From contig CAJSYZ010000001.1 in assembly GCA_910574455.1 (NCBI GenBank), positions 2,339,424 through 2,403,423 of the forward strand: a DNA stretch of 64,000 bases, given 5' to 3'. This DNA comes from Trichaptum fuscoviolaceum (lineage: Eukaryota; Basidiomycota; Agaricomycetes; Hymenochaetales; Trichaptaceae). The notes under the pieces were generated by a model, which saw only the letters and a list, made by a program, of their open reading frames with translations, did not search any database and was not told where the DNA came from. Numbering within the stretch: position 1 is the first letter of the stretch; every line of letters begins with the position of its first letter. Position numbers and translations under genes: made by a program. Below are positions 12,401 through 24,800 of the stretch, one piece after another.

Positions 12401-13295
12401 CAGGTCGAACGGCTCGCTGCATGACGGAAATGACAGCTTCTTGCCGACTGTCACTCCTCCTGAGAGTCCTCAGATGCCTCCTTCTGCGACGTCTCCATCT
12501 GAATTTAATTCTGCCATGTCTGAGAAGGAACGACTGCGTCAGAAGTATGCCGCTGAGGATGCGGTTGCGGGAGGGCCCCCGTCACCTCCGCCTCGTACTA
12601 TGACCGGCGATAGTCCTCCAGGTTATGGAGGGCCGCCGGCTCCGCGTGCACAACCTTTGCCTCCTGTCAGTGACCCTGGCTTGAGGCCTTTGACTGCTGC
12701 CGAGGAGAAGGCAAGGCTCAAAGCTCAATTCGAAGCAGAGGACGCTGCGGCTTCCAGTAGTGGCGCTGGTCCATCAGCCGCGCCTTCATATTCTCCACCT
12801 CCAGCATCCTCGCCACTTCCTCCGTCTTTCAGTCGTTCGCATTCCCTATCCTTTAACAGCAGTAATAAGTCTGACATAGGACGTACGTCCTCTGTAGCTT
12901 ATGGAAAGCGTGCGTCCGTGGCGCCGACATTGGTCGAGCATAACGAGCCTCGGGAAGAGTTTGTGCCACCGCCCCTGCCTCCCCCGCTTCCAGCCAAGCC
13001 ACCGGTGGAGTATATCCAGGAAACGCAGGAGGAGGACGCTCGCATTCAGGCAGAGGATTATGCACTAGCCCCTAGTATTGAGGCGACACTGTCTAGGGAC
13101 AATACCATGTATAAATCGCAGCCACGGCCTGATACTTCACGTGTTGATTTTGGACTATCATTCCGGCCCTTCTCCCCTTTGAATTTGGATATCAATTTTG
13201 ATAATATTGACAGGAGTGGGCGGCCTACGCCTTCGGGTACCCCAGGACCATCTTTTGCACCTCCCCTACCTCCGAAGGTTCCCGTCTTGGACTAA
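9442..13295 (+). CDS. Arrestin-fold protein with repeated PTAEEEK-motif tail
   Basis: The start is a tiny exon, ATG at 9442, MSQARI, joined over a 55 nt intron to TLRPPPNVEFVQG. The first 370 or so residues have the arrestin-like N and C sandwich: VKGTIELRLGAQGVKAKWV, FPFSIRIPESVPPTI, then TWPVYAQPESR and the arrestin C-like part with RAFEFVLKETVIFRAG, VPVNATIYGG, HIDIAYSITVKAVL. In fungi such proteins (ART/Rod1/Rog3 group) act as adaptors that bring ubiquitin ligases to membrane transporters. The remaining 650 or so residues are low-complexity Ser/Pro-rich with a repeated element [F/W]PTAEEEK followed by a short basic-acidic helix: at 11360, 11530, 11790, 12145, then looser copies near 12515 and 12690. 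No clear PPxY is seen in the parts read. The exact role is unknown. Confidence 0.8.
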
Positions 13296-13528
13296 TCTTC
13301 TTATTTACTCAGTCTTTCCTTCATTTTTCATCTTGGTTTAACTCTTTTATTTTTCCTATCTAATAGCACTGTCAGTCATTCTTTCATCTCCTTCTCTATA
13401 ATTTAATTCGGAACCCATTATATTCGTATATCAGTAAGGCCCAGGATTCCTACACAAAAATTGATTTATCTAGATACCAAATCCCTGTCGTACAAATACA
13501 CCCTTTTTCATCTTCCCTCGATATATGT

Positions 13529-15942
13529 TCACCGCTTGCGTTTTGGCTTGGTAGAACTTCTGCCCCGCTCATTACTAGTATCTACTACGATATCAAAGTC
13601 AGACTTCCGTTTGCGAGTTTTCTTGATAGAGTTGCCCGTACCCCTTGAAATGGTGGTCGCAGAGTTGTTGGCGCTCTCTAAACCACTAATTATTGGTTTA
13701 GTTTCTTCAAATGAGGAGCGGCGAACAGGCGGAGATGATGCGTCGGACTGAGATGCAACCTCGTCTACATATGCACTGAGATGTGGAGAAGTAGATGGTT
13801 GAGTTTGATCGGTCATTAAGTAGTCGCTGAAGTCATTCAGACCAGCGTCAGGAATGCCTTGATCGCCTAAACCTTGCTGTTGGGCTTGCTCCTGCTCTTG
13901 TTGTTGCCTGCTATACTCATTGAGAAACGCATTGAAGTCGAAGTCAGGTATACCGCTTGTATACTGTGCATTGTCCATTTTCATACCGTTATCTGAGAGA
14001 AGGGAAGGTGCTATGGGTTCCGATGTGGGTGCAGTGGTGGTGGTTGATGTCGAGTCCGGAGTAGCAATGGGAGTTGAGTTGTCGTCGGCACTGGTAAACA
14101 TGGTGTCCCCGTCTAGCTGGGAACCTGCTTCACGCATAGTGGCTATCTGTGCAGGATCCAAGCCCAGGTTCTGAATTAGCGAATCGAGGTTCGCCTGCAT
14201 CGCATCCACCTCGGCAGAAATATCCGCCGCGTCCTTGTAGGTCTTTTGTAGTTGCGCTTCATTGGATAGGAGCGGTTCAAAGTCGAAGGGCGCTACCACT
14301 GAATCGTCTGATTGGAGGAGGGATAACGTCTGAGCATCCGGTCCTAACGCAGTGTCCAAGCCACCAGGGGGCGCTATCTGATTCATGGCTGGAGATGGTG
14401 ATTGCGAGATGTTATAATATGCAGAGGTATCATTGACTGGGTTCGTGCTGTTGAGATCCAGAGGAGGGGGGAAGGGCACATTCTGCTGCTGCTGTAGATT
14501 CAAGAGATTCATGAGTCGCTGAAGCTGACCTGGAGAGTTAATGATTGCTTGAAGGAGTTCTTGGTTTTGTGCATGCTGGGCCGGGGAGGTAAGGGTACTG
14601 ATCATGTTAGTGTTGCTTGTAGAATCAGAAGCTTGGTTGTACATTGAAGAGTCGGCTGCGGTAGTTGTCGGGTACTGTTGTGGTACGAATGGTGAGGGAG
14701 ATGTAAAGTTGCCGCCCATTAACACTTCTGGTTGGTTGAGTTGAGTAGATGACCGAATAGGGATTTGGGGGAAAGGAGCCTGGATATCTGGTGTTTTGAC
14801 GGCCTCCCTTGCCGATACCACTGAGGGAGCGGGGGATACACGGGTGTTATCTGTCGCCCCCGGGGTCGTGATGGAGACAAACCGACCTGTGCGAAGAACG
14901 TAAGCATTCAGCTTCACGTAATTTGTTTTGAGAATAAAAAAAGTCTTACTTCCAGTGTTATTATCATGTTCTTCCTGATCCGACGCAATTATGGAAGACA
15001 TATCTTCATCATCGAGAGGCTCAAGAGGTTTCAGAGAATCTAGCTTTGACTGCAGCTGGCCGCCCTCAATCATTAGGCGCTGGCGTTTGCGCGGCAGAGG
15101 GGATCCATCAACGGGAGACCCCTTGCGTGGCGTCCCGCTATTCCCAAACACGCTGGCAAGAAATTTGAGAATCTTGTTAATAGTGTCCTGCTGCTTCATG
15201 TAACGCTCCCGAGAAGCAAGAGCCTCCGACCACAGACTCGCGTTTGATTTCCTCAGATCATTCAAGTCTGAGGAAATGGTGGCCTGATGCTTCTTGATAG
15301 CTGTAATGCCATTGACAATGGCATTGATGTCAATAAGCGAGCCAGCATTTATTCCCGTGGTGTTAGTACTGGTTTGCCCGTCTTTATCTCCCACAAAGCC
15401 ATCCTCTGGGTTAGCGCCAGCTGTCTGCTTCTTGCGTGTGATAAGGCAGAGCAGATCTGGCTGGCCTCTGTGGAAATTTGGGTGCTCGAAGTTCCACAGC
15501 TCGGTCTCGGTCTCGGACCTGAGCACGCCTTGTTGTAAATGTGGAATCTTATGGAAGCCATACATATTCAATTGACGGACGAAAGAGGCGAAGTTGTTAT
15601 GCTTGAACCACCGGGGTAAGACATCGTGTGCGACTCGTTCGTGGTCGAGAACTAGACAACAAAGACACGTCAAATATATGCTTTGGCAGTGAACATGGCA
15701 CTCACCAAAGAAGGAGTCACCAGCATCCGACCAGCGAATGAGACTATCAGTTGCAGAGTCGCTAACCATCCTAAAGTGCATATTACCATGTCAAGTGATA
15801 CCGTCGAGCATGTGAGTAATCGACGCTCGTACTCGTAGAGTTTCTGTAGAAACGGCGGGACTGCTTGGCGGGTGGCTTTACTCAGAGCTCCCGACGATCC
15901 CCGCGTTATTCGCGATAATGCGACCTGGCTGTCTACGGACAT
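13529..15942 (-). CDS. HSF1: Heat shock transcription factor (HSF family)
   Basis: DNA-binding activator of heat-shock genes, nuclear. The start is ATG at 15942 (MSVDSQVALSRI). The HSF DNA-binding domain is spread over three exons: VPPFLQKLYEM, SDSLIRWSDAGDSFF-like segment, then VLDHERVAHDVLPRWFKH, NNFASFVRQLNMYGFHKI, ELWNFEHPNFHRGQPDLL. An NAIVNGITAIKKHQATIS to MKQQDTINKILKFL stretch has heptad spacing, as expected of the HR-A/B trimerisation coiled coil. A long Gln/Ser/Pro-rich part follows, with acidic patches suited to activation, and the end is a basic nuclear-localisation type sequence (KKTRKRK and KPKRKR). At about 740 residues it is a normal fungal HSF. It is convergent with the arrestin-like gene, with only 233 bp between stops. 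Confidence 0.95.
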
Positions 15943-16196
15943 GGTGGAGGTATGAGACCAAAGAAGACACAGATGGGGGAACAGCGAAGGGACGAGGGAC
16001 CATCGTATACGGTAACGGAACAAAATAGGCGCTCATTCATGCAGTGGCAGTGCTGACTAATCAACACAACCTAGTACTCAATACATTCACGGGCTAGCAT
16101 ACGTTGCTCCGAGTCTCTCCAGCAAACGTCTTGGACGCGCAATCTCTGACTCGTAAAATAAAGATAGGAGACACAACAATTGAGTTTCAGAAAACT

Positions 16197-17015
16197 TCAC
16201 TGCTTCTTTCGTTCTAAATTACGCCGGACAGCTTTTCGAAGCACAACCCAAGCTGCGCCGATAAGTCCCAACGGTGGTACTAGCCATTCCAACAACCAAG
16301 TCCACCTTGTCTCTTTTTCAAGATGCTTCAGGAGCACTACAAATTGCTCAGTAATGCTTTCCTTCGAGCCAGAATTGTCCAAAATTTCATCGGCTACCTT
16401 CGCTTTCTCGTTTATCGGCATCTGAGAATGTATGCGTGCTTTCGCTGCTGCTTCTTGAGATTCATCTCGAGCCATGAGGCGTTGCAGCTGTACGTCTTCC
16501 GGGCTATCCATGTAGCAGTAATTCAGCGCATTGCACTGCGACGATAAGACGGGGGACGCACCAGCTTACGACTATTACTTTCGCAACCCATTTGTCCAAC
16601 CCCGACTCGATCAACAACGGGACGTCCACAACACAAAGTTTATTTCCTTTTATCCAGCATCGCAAAACGTCGCGAACCATCGCTCTCCTAACTGCCGGAT
16701 GAACAATTGAATTGAGCTTCTTCCTCTTCTCTGCATCGTTAAAGATCACGGCGCCGAGCTTAGCCCTGTCAAGGGTTCCATCTGGGCGCAAGATATCCTG
16801 TCCAAAGTACGCAACAATTTGTGAATGGGCAAGTTTCCCCGGTTCCACTACCTCGCGTGCTAGGATGTCGGCGTCAATGACAGGAATGGAGTGTGCCCTG
16901 AACAAAGAGGATACTGTAGATTTCCCGGTGGCGATTCCGCCTGTTAGTCCTACGACTAAAGCCCCATAAGTAAAGTCATCAAATAAGATAAGCCAGCGAA
17001 ACACATACCCAGCAT
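16197..17015 (-). CDS. CAB5: Dephospho-CoA kinase (yeast Cab5, CoaE family)
   Basis: Last step of CoA synthesis: phosphorylates the 3'-OH of dephospho-CoA with ATP. Exon 1 is only MLV; exon 2 begins VGLTGGIATGKSTVSSL, the P-loop, then VIDADILAREVVEPG, LRPDGTLDRAKLGAVIF, LNSIVHPAVRRAM and the VVDVPLLIESGLDKW motif, all typical of CoaE. Exon 3 has EDVQLQRLMARD and the INEKAKVADEILDNSG helix of the lid and nucleotide region. The C-terminus adds a hydrophobic segment (WLLEWLVPPLGLIGAAWVV) and a basic end, so the enzyme is probably membrane-tethered, as in other fungi. The last intron acceptor is ambiguous between two nearby AGs. It is divergent from the ARMC8-like gene, 232 bp apart. Confidence 0.93.
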
Positions 17016-17247
17016 CGCTATATGTCTCTTGAGCTTTGATTCAGTCGCATAAAATGCCAGTGGACTCGGACACTGGCATGGTTAGAGAGACAGCCTTCCG
17101 CATCGGTTTCCTACCTTGATTGGCGGACTCCGGTTTCGCGCTCTGTCCCCGCCATAATCCTGTGCACATGACACAAACTCATGTTCAACTCCCAACGCTT
17201 GCGACATAACGACATAACTCTTAACCAACCATTGACGCGTGTTAGGA

Positions 17248-20040
17248 ATGGTGGATGTTCTGGCCTACCTCAAAGACACCAAGAACACACTCATCGGTAA
17301 CCCGACGGCGAAGATCGAACTGCACAGATCTTCGGAGCCCGACGGTCCCCTGCTCGCTACGTACGTCGGAAGCTTGAGTTGTCGAAAGCACTATGAATGA
17401 TTCTAGATTGCAGGATAGTTGGTTATTTGAGCTGGGACTCACCAATAGAAGGCCTCAATGAATCAGAGTCTGTTGAAGACACAATAATACGTATACGTAT
17501 TGAAGCAGCCAATATCATAGCATCTCTTGCACATGGTAGGTCATTCCATATCGTGATTAAGTCTGTAAGCTGAGTACCTACCTTCTAAGGCCCAAGAGAA
17601 GTTCTGTCCGGCTTGTTAGAGGTAAATGCAGTGAGTGCCGTGCTTAGAGCTGTCGAAGAGCTGGCCCCGGATGATCCGGATCCTTTGAAAGTCGCTATCC
17701 TGAGAGCTTTGCGAGCTTTGTGCGTCGCCATCGCGGACTGTGCTGGAACATCTCTATGGGGTATTAGCGATGAGTGGTTGGCTCTTCGTTCTGAATCTCG
17801 CTCTGTACTCGATTATATATTCCAAGTGAGTCGTTCTATGATGTTCTCGTGAAATCTACTGTTCTAATGAAACACAGTCTGAGTCTCAAGCCCTTGACTC
17901 GATCCTTCCATACCTCGAGAGCCCATCTTCACAGGCTAAGCTTGCAGTGGCGCAGCTACTTGGATCTGCTGTCCGCATACCCAAGCACAGATTGGCCGTA
18001 ACAGATTGGCTTCCTCGAGAAGACCGTACAAAGGAGCACAAGGGTAAACGAGGTTGGGAGGTATCTGCACTCGTGAACGCTAATGCGCCGACTCGACTGG
18101 GAGGCTGGGTCGTGCGCCATCTATCTGGTATGCTGAGCAATAGCGAATTCAGAGTACGTTCACTGTCCTTATTTCTTGTTTAGTCTACTCACTATTCACG
18201 AAAGCTTCAGGAATCTGCTCTTTATGCAATAGCAGCTTTAGTCAAAGATAATGCAGATATCTCTCGTATCTTATCCAACCCTCCTCCAGAAGGCAAAGGT
18301 ATGCTCAAGTGTATATCCTGTCATTCGCTTGACTGAGGTCATTTAACCAGCGCAGTCAGTCCTTAGCACTGCTGCAAACCTTACAAAGGACAGGAAGTCA
18401 GAAGTAAAGCTTGCAGCTTGTCTATGGTCAGTAATCCCCTTCCATGTTTTATCATACGTACTGAAGGATGTGTTGCAAAGTGCTACGAATATTTTGCGAT
18501 CTCCGCAGCCTATCCATAGTCGACCGACCGCTAACCCAAATCGACCATTGTCCAATACAATTATCCATGTACTCAGCTCAATCTTTTCACATCCCTATGA
18601 AGCTCTATTAAACCGGATAAAGGCGTGTCATATCCTTAGTTCGTTAATCCTCGGTGTTTGAAATGTTTGTGGGCTGACAGAAATTTCAAGCTTCACTCGT
18701 GATTGACGATAATGATCGATGTAACGATGCTGTCAAGGCTGGCGCCCTGACGAAACTTTCAGATGTCATCAAGACAATCACGCCAGCCATTATTCCACAA
18801 GAGTGGGAAGACGGTGAAGCAGTTGACATAGCTCGTCTTCGAGAGGTAATGTCGTTTTAATTGATTGAGACGCTTTGGATGTAGCTCTAATTCTAGGGAC
18901 CGAAGGCAGCTCTTACCGCTGTTGCAGCACTTTCTCTTCTCGATGAGAGTATTCGAGATGAGGTGACCCGATCTCTTTGTCTTCTGCCTGTCATCTCCAT
19001 ATGCTTGAAACACCCACAACCCCGCGTTCGGTACGGCGCCTGTCTCTGTATTCGTTCGTTAGCCCGCTCCGTACGCGTCCTTCGCACCAGCATACTCGAC
19101 TCCGGCGTGGGCTATGGAATATGCGACATCATCGAGAAGCCGGACGAGGACCTACGTGTGCAGAGCATGGCGTTAGCTGGCTTATGCAATCTTTTGAATG
19201 ATTTCTCACCACTACGCAAAGTATGTGATCCTCATTTCGATGTGATGATTGAACTCAGACGTGCGGGCTTGACTAGACTATCATGGATAAGGAGAACCAC
19301 AAGATGATCAGACGCATAGCTGAACTGACCAGGTCCCGTGAAGACACTATCCGTGTTAGTTCGTTCTGGGCGATAAAGAACCTCCTTAACAAGGCGCATG
19401 TGGCGGAGAAACGTTTGATAATGAGTTTAGTCGGCTGGGAGTATCTGAAAACGTGAGTACCATCAGCGTTTATGAGCTTAAAGAGCCTGCTATCTTATAG
19501 CGCTTCATTAGCTCTTTACAAGACTCAGACGAGGGTGTGCAAGAACAGGCCTTCAACTGCATAACAAACATTGCGTTCAGTTCTCAAGAACACATCAACT
19601 TACTGTTCGATAATTTGCAAGGTGATGATTTGATGGTTGTCTTCGCGGATGCCATGGATCCGGCAAAGGAGAACCTCTTATGCCAAGCTATCTACGCCTT
19701 AGCCAACATCGCCAACGGTGCGACAGCACACCGCATGTACATAATCCGCAACGAACGTGTTCTAGCCAACCTGCGAGCTGCCATGATTAACAATCGTGTC
19801 GACGTCCGTCGCGCGGCCGTCTCTTGTGTCGAATCGCTCGCTAAAGGACGACATCCGCAGCTACGTATAGCTGGGATAGAAGACACGCTGAAGTCCATCA
19901 CAAGAGGAACAATGTCAAGTGGACTGAGCGGAGCGTTGAGTTCGAGTCCGAGTAATAGGGTTGAAATGGGCATAGAGACAGTATCAGAAATTAGAGAACT
20001 GGCGAGAAATGCGTTGAGATACCTGGAAAATAGGGAGTAG
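17248..20040 (+). CDS. Armadillo-repeat protein, ARMC8 / GID5 (Vid28) type
   Basis: ARMC8/Gid5 is a scaffold of the GID/CTLH ubiquitin ligase, which in yeast degrades gluconeogenic enzymes. The joined exons start MVDVLAYLKDTKNTLIG and give a chain of ARM repeats through to the end: SWDSPIEGLNES, ARRVLSGLLEVNAVSAVLR-like part, AKLAVAQLLGSAVRI, EVKLAACLCATNILRS, VRYGACLCIRSLARSV, LRVQSMALAGLCNLLNDFSPL, TIRVSSFWAIKNLLN, VQEQAFNCITNIAF, LCQAIYALANIANG and VDVRRAAVSCVESLAKG. Length is about 750 residues, comparable to Vid28. Ten or so introns are present. At the intron around 19453-19500 the reading phase does not close with the best splice sites (see findings). The family call is firm as ARM-repeat and good but not certain as GID5. 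Confidence 0.8.
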
Positions 20041-20231
20041 TTATTTAATAGTTTGGGAGACTTCGATGTGTTGTATATTTGTATGTTCTTTCGGGTCATG
20101 TCGTGCGTTCAGTTGTATCTCCGTATATCCATTGCGAATGTCAAATAATATATATACATAAGGTCATATGAATTGCGAAATATCATGAGGTGCTATGGTA
20201 AAGAAAGGAAGTCGAATTAGATGGATGTTTC

Positions 20232-22234
20232 TCAAAGCTTTGCTTTAGTTGAAGCAGCCTCCTCAGAAGCAACTTCCTGCTTCGCGCTGTCTTTCAGTTC
20301 ACGTCTGAGGATTTTTCCAGACGCGCTTTTAGGAATAGCGTCAATAACCACAACGCCACCTCTGAGGAACTTGTGCTTCGCTACGTGTCCTTCGATCCAC
20401 TTCTGTACAGACTTGCTAAACTCCTTCTTCTCTGCGTCCGAGGACAGGCCTTTCGCGTGTACGACGTATGCACTATAATAGCAAACAGTACGCAGCGATG
20501 AGCCAAGTGGACTGGTGTGAAGAAGGTCAATATACGTACCGAGGTAGTTCGGTAGCTTCGGCGTGTGATTCAATTCCGACCACGCCAGCGTCCGCGATAT
20601 CCGGATGTTGTAGAAGTACAGATTCTAATTCAGCCGGTGGAACTGAAAGATGGAAATCATGTTATTATGCAGCTATTATGATTTTGAAGCGAGCCTACCC
20701 TGGAAACCCTTATACTTGATTAATTCCTTCTGGCGATCAACAATTTTGTAAAACCCATCGCTGTCGATGATAGCGACATCACCCGTCTTAAACCACCTGT
20801 CTTCCGTGATTGAGTTCTTCGTTGCAGAGGGGTTATTCTATCAAAAGCAGGTGAATACCTTTGTTCGTATAAGTTGAAGGAAAAACACCTTACCAGGTAA
20901 CCCTTCATGACCGACGGACCTCTTAGCCACAGTTCGCCCGCTTCACCCTCCTGAGCGTCCCGGGTGTCATCCACCACAAGTCTCGCCTCCAGGTTTGGGA
21001 GTAAGATACCAATGAACCCGACCTTCTTCTCTGCATCCGCCGTGGGCACAAGATGGCACGTCGGCGATGTCTCCGTCAAGCCATAGCCCTGCGTGATAGC
21101 AAGCCCGGAGTTGCCCAGAGAGCGTAAGCGGTCCATAACCGCCTTCACGAGGGGCGCACCGAGTGGTGCCGCACCGGAGACGAGGACGTTTAGTGAGGTG
21201 AGGTCGAATTGTGCTGCAGCGGGGTGTCGAGCAAGGACAACGAGTATGGGAGGAACGATGAGCCCAATGGTGATTTTGTATTGCTCGATCGTCTTGCAGA
21301 AGGCGACGGGCTCGAAGCGCGGCATGACGATGACGGGTACGGCCTGGACGAGGGGGTATTGAAGGAGATTGACGGCACCTGCAATAATCGTATTAAAGGG
21401 TGTATGGATAAAAGCTGGTCAATGGGAATTTACCATAGATATGATAGAATGGCAAGACACCAATGCTCCTGTCAGTTCCATGTTCCATCTTCAGGACTGG
21501 TCCCATGATGGATAAAACAGAAACCAGGTTTTTATGCGTAGTCTACAAACACACCGAGGTGAGTAATCAAATAAGAATGTACGAAAGCGACACACCTCAA
21601 CACCCTTCGGTTTTCCGGTCGTCCCAGAAGAGTAACATAAGAGGACAGTTTCATTTGCTAAAGGTCCGTCAAATTTCTCTTCCTTGTCAAGTTTTCCCTT
21701 GCCCAGTAAGTCGTCCAGACGGACTAGCCCCTTCGGAAATTCGTCATTCGCCAGCCAGTCGGCCACGACGATGCGACTCCGCGCCTCCTTCGCATCGACC
21801 TTCGCAAGCTTCAGCATATCCACAACGACCGAAATCCCGGCCGGGTGCACAAATATTAGCTTCGCGCCGGAGTCCTTGTACTGGTGTAGGAGCTCCTTCG
21901 GTGTGTATCCACTATTCGCGAGCGTGCATCGCAGGCCCGCAGCAACGCTACCGAACAGCATAACAGGGTACACAATACTGTTCGGACTGAAAACCATCAC
22001 TGTGTCCCCGCGTGTGAGCGCCGGGCCACCAAGCTTGCTCAACTCATTGCGTAGCCCCCACCCCAGCTCGAGTGTCAGCCGGTGCAGGTCGGCGCGCGTT
22101 ATAGTCGTGCCTGTCTCAGCGTCGACAAAGGCAGGTGTGCTCGACGGGTAGCTGTTGATGGAAGAGAAGACATGTGTATAGATTGAGCAGTCCGGGATTT
22201 CGACGGAGGGGATGTTGGACCTGTAGATTGTCAT
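20232..22234 (-). CDS. AMP-dependent CoA ligase, 4-coumarate/fatty-acyl type, PTS1 (peroxisome)
   Basis: Activates a carboxylic acid with ATP and joins it to CoA (ANL superfamily). The start [19 protein letters not shown] is typical of fungal 4CL-like ligases; the same frame is open to an upstream ATG at 22333, giving 33 more residues. The signature [16 protein letters not shown] is the ATP-binding P-loop-like motif, followed by [68 protein letters not shown] with the adenylate Asp and Arg, and [14 protein letters not shown] with the catalytic Lys. The C-terminus is AKL, an accepted PTS1 signal, so a peroxisomal location is likely. The substrate (coumarate-like or medium/long fatty acid) cannot be read from sequence. 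Confidence 0.92.
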
Positions 22235-22823
22235 GGAGATTGCTGTCCTTGCCACAGACGTTAATGAGTATAGTTTATCGCGGGTGTAGGCTGAGGACGT
22301 TGAAGACAGGTTTGAAGTGGGGAGGAGAGTCAAGTAGAGTTCACATGAGCGACGTCAGTGAGCCTTTATAACGGCCGCATTGCGCTCGGGAAATAAGACC
22401 AGGAAGACTGCCGTGGTTGATCTAGGGACGACCTCGATAGCTGTCCATCGGCAACCGTTGAGGCTCGTAAAAGTCCTAACTTGAATCCCCAAGTTGCTCA
22501 TTTGACTTCCAACATTAGTCGTCAGCTGGACAGTCAAGCGCCAGCCAAGCTATGCCCTCCGTTACAAACAGCCTCGGGGTCCTGTTCCTTAACATACTTT
22601 TATCCTTTCATTCTTCAAGGTGCCTTCCTTGATTGTCGACGAACAGTAACTTATCATGATGTTGTTGCGCCCGCACCCGCCACTTGGTGCACTTCACGAC
22701 GCGCAACGACCCTGACTAAAGTGCTCACACTGATCCGAACCCGAGCCCGAGCCCGAGTTCACAGACATAAATGTCAAGGACGTCATACAGGAGTAGGAAA
22801 AGTTACAAGGGGGCTAGAATAGT
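22235..22823. other. Intergenic region upstream of the CoA ligase, nothing recognised
   Basis: 589 bp between the ligase start (minus strand) and the GPI10 stop (minus strand). It should hold the ligase promoter. A short CCGAGCCCGAGCCCGAG repeat lies near 22739-22757; no gene, RNA or clear control element is seen. Confidence 0.5.
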
Positions 22824-24800
22824 TCAATTTGTTCGCAAGTCAAGGTTATTGAGCCACTTCCAAACTCGCACACCTCCCCTTCTTCTCCAATCTTCTTCAA
22901 ATCCATTACTTCCTACCCACACCTCATCATAACCCAAAGTTCTCAGATAGCTCTTGACTGCATCGCCATCATCTGCGTCCAAGAGTGCTCCGAAGAACAC
23001 GAGATGAGAAGGCCAAATATGCTCCCATCGGTCGTCCGCCGGAGGCGGGCCACCTGCGAATGTGGATGGCGAGGGGGAAGGAGGAAAGTCTGGGTTAACG
23101 GTAGTCGGAAAGTTCGTCCGAAGGTATGCCAACGGTGATGAGTAAAAAACATCTGACTGGTCGCGGTACTGAGCTATTTCGACCCCGCGAGAATTTGTTT
23201 TGCTACAGTTATGAACATCAGTAAATCCAAGTGAATGAACAAAGATATTGAGCGTACTGCAGAGGCGGTTCGCAACCTAGAGCCCAAAAGAATCCATTGC
23301 CGGCAAGGTAGGATTTATGCAGGTGCGATTGCCATGGTGTCGAATGGCATGGCATGAGGACTCCAACAGACTTTAATTCTGATTCGTCAAGAGATCGCAG
23401 GTATGACATGACGTTGATTTGAGCTCTGCCATGAAAATACATAACATAACAACCCAGAAGGACACTGACGCCAGTCGTAAGACTCCATAGTAAGGTCTTC
23501 CTAACACTTCGTTTTTTTATGTGGTAAACATCTTTTCCCTTCTCCATTCTAGTACCACTGTCCACGATCGCCTTTGAGCAGATTATAAGAGAAATCGGCA
23601 GTATCGGGTGCAAAAATCGCCATTCCTTGTGTCCAAGTAGGGAATAGATGGTTATCGTCCATAAAACAAGACGCACAAGCGACTTTTGATGTATCAGTCC
23701 ATATTTCATGACGGACCAACAGCCCAATACGAAGAATGGCAGATAGACGTTAATCAGAATTGGTAGGCCTTGCGATAGGTAGTAGTGCCATTCGTTTAAC
23801 CCGTAGAAGCTCGAGACGGAGGATAGATTGGTGACCAAGAAGTTGAGAGGAGTGAAAGTCGACTTTTGGAAGTACCAGCTATCGACAGTGTAGAGTGCCA
23901 TCATGCTCAGTGTACTGTAGGTTGATTCATTGAGTGTCCAGAAGAAGTAGGAAGCGCTCTTACGAACCCAATGAATGCCAGATTCAGTATCAGAGTCTTG
24001 ATAAGTCTCGATCGCCAAAGCAAGTCGAGAACCAAGAAGATCCATAACACCGCGCTTGTCGGCCGAATCATACAGCCAACTGCAGCGAGGGCCAGAGCTA
24101 TCGTTATCATCCTGTGCATACATCAATAATTGAGATAGGCTGCAGACAGAGGGATGAGGCCGTACGAATTGTTCCTTCCTGCCAAATGCCATGGCCAAAA
24201 GCACAATGCGGTTGTCGTTAAGCTCGTTTCTACCGAGTTGGAGAGCGTACGACCCAAACAAAGGAGATGGAAAAACGAAGATAGTGAAAGATAGAACTGT
24301 GGGCCGTCAGGAATTTTTAGGAGAAACGGGTTTAGATACGAACAGCAGTGTTTGCATATCGGTCTCCCAGAACTTCCTTCGCGAGCTTGCGGGTGCTGAT
24401 GTCGGACAGAGCTGCGAAAACACCTTGAAGGACTTTCGGAGCTATAATCTAATGTTGCATTAGGCACCATTGACAGCAAGGATCTAGTAGTACTTACAAG
24501 TAGCTCCGTGCCATCTGTCTTAGTGACTTTCAACAGCCAATAGACAGGCATGTACAGCGCTGGGAAGACTATGCTACGAATCGGCGGGTTTGCGGACCAC
24601 TCCCAAGTGAGGTGCCCGTATCCGAAGACCGCATGGTGCGCAACTTCAAGACTCTGATAGAACTCGTCAGGCTGGAAGAACGTCCGTGTTGTTGCTGCTG
24701 TGAAGATACGCCAGGCGAGTGCAATCAGGACTGCGGAAAGTGTTGGAGATGGTGTCTGCATCCAAGGAATGTGCCGAGTCAAAACTTGAAATGGGACCAT
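22824..24800 (-). CDS. GPI10: GPI mannosyltransferase 3 (Gpi10 / PIG-B, GT22)
   Basis: Adds the third mannose to the GPI anchor precursor from dolichol-phosphate mannose, on the lumenal side of the ER. Near the start, RIFTAATTRTFFQPDEFYQ contains the acidic residues of the GT22 first loop, followed by YGHLTWEWSANPPIRSIVFP, all well conserved in PIG-B. Further on come APKVLQGVFAALSD (after an intron whose true acceptor is the upstream AG), FHLLCLGRTLSNSVE, MIRPTSAVLWIFL, SSFYGLNEWHYYLSQGLPIL and LLGHKEWRFLHPILPI. The last exon ends with RRRGGVRVWKWL, matching the PIG-B C-terminus. Many hydrophobic helices run through it. The start at 24800 gives MVPFQVLTRHIPWMQ; Met at 24764 or nearby is an alternative. 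Length is about 560 residues, as usual. Confidence 0.93.
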
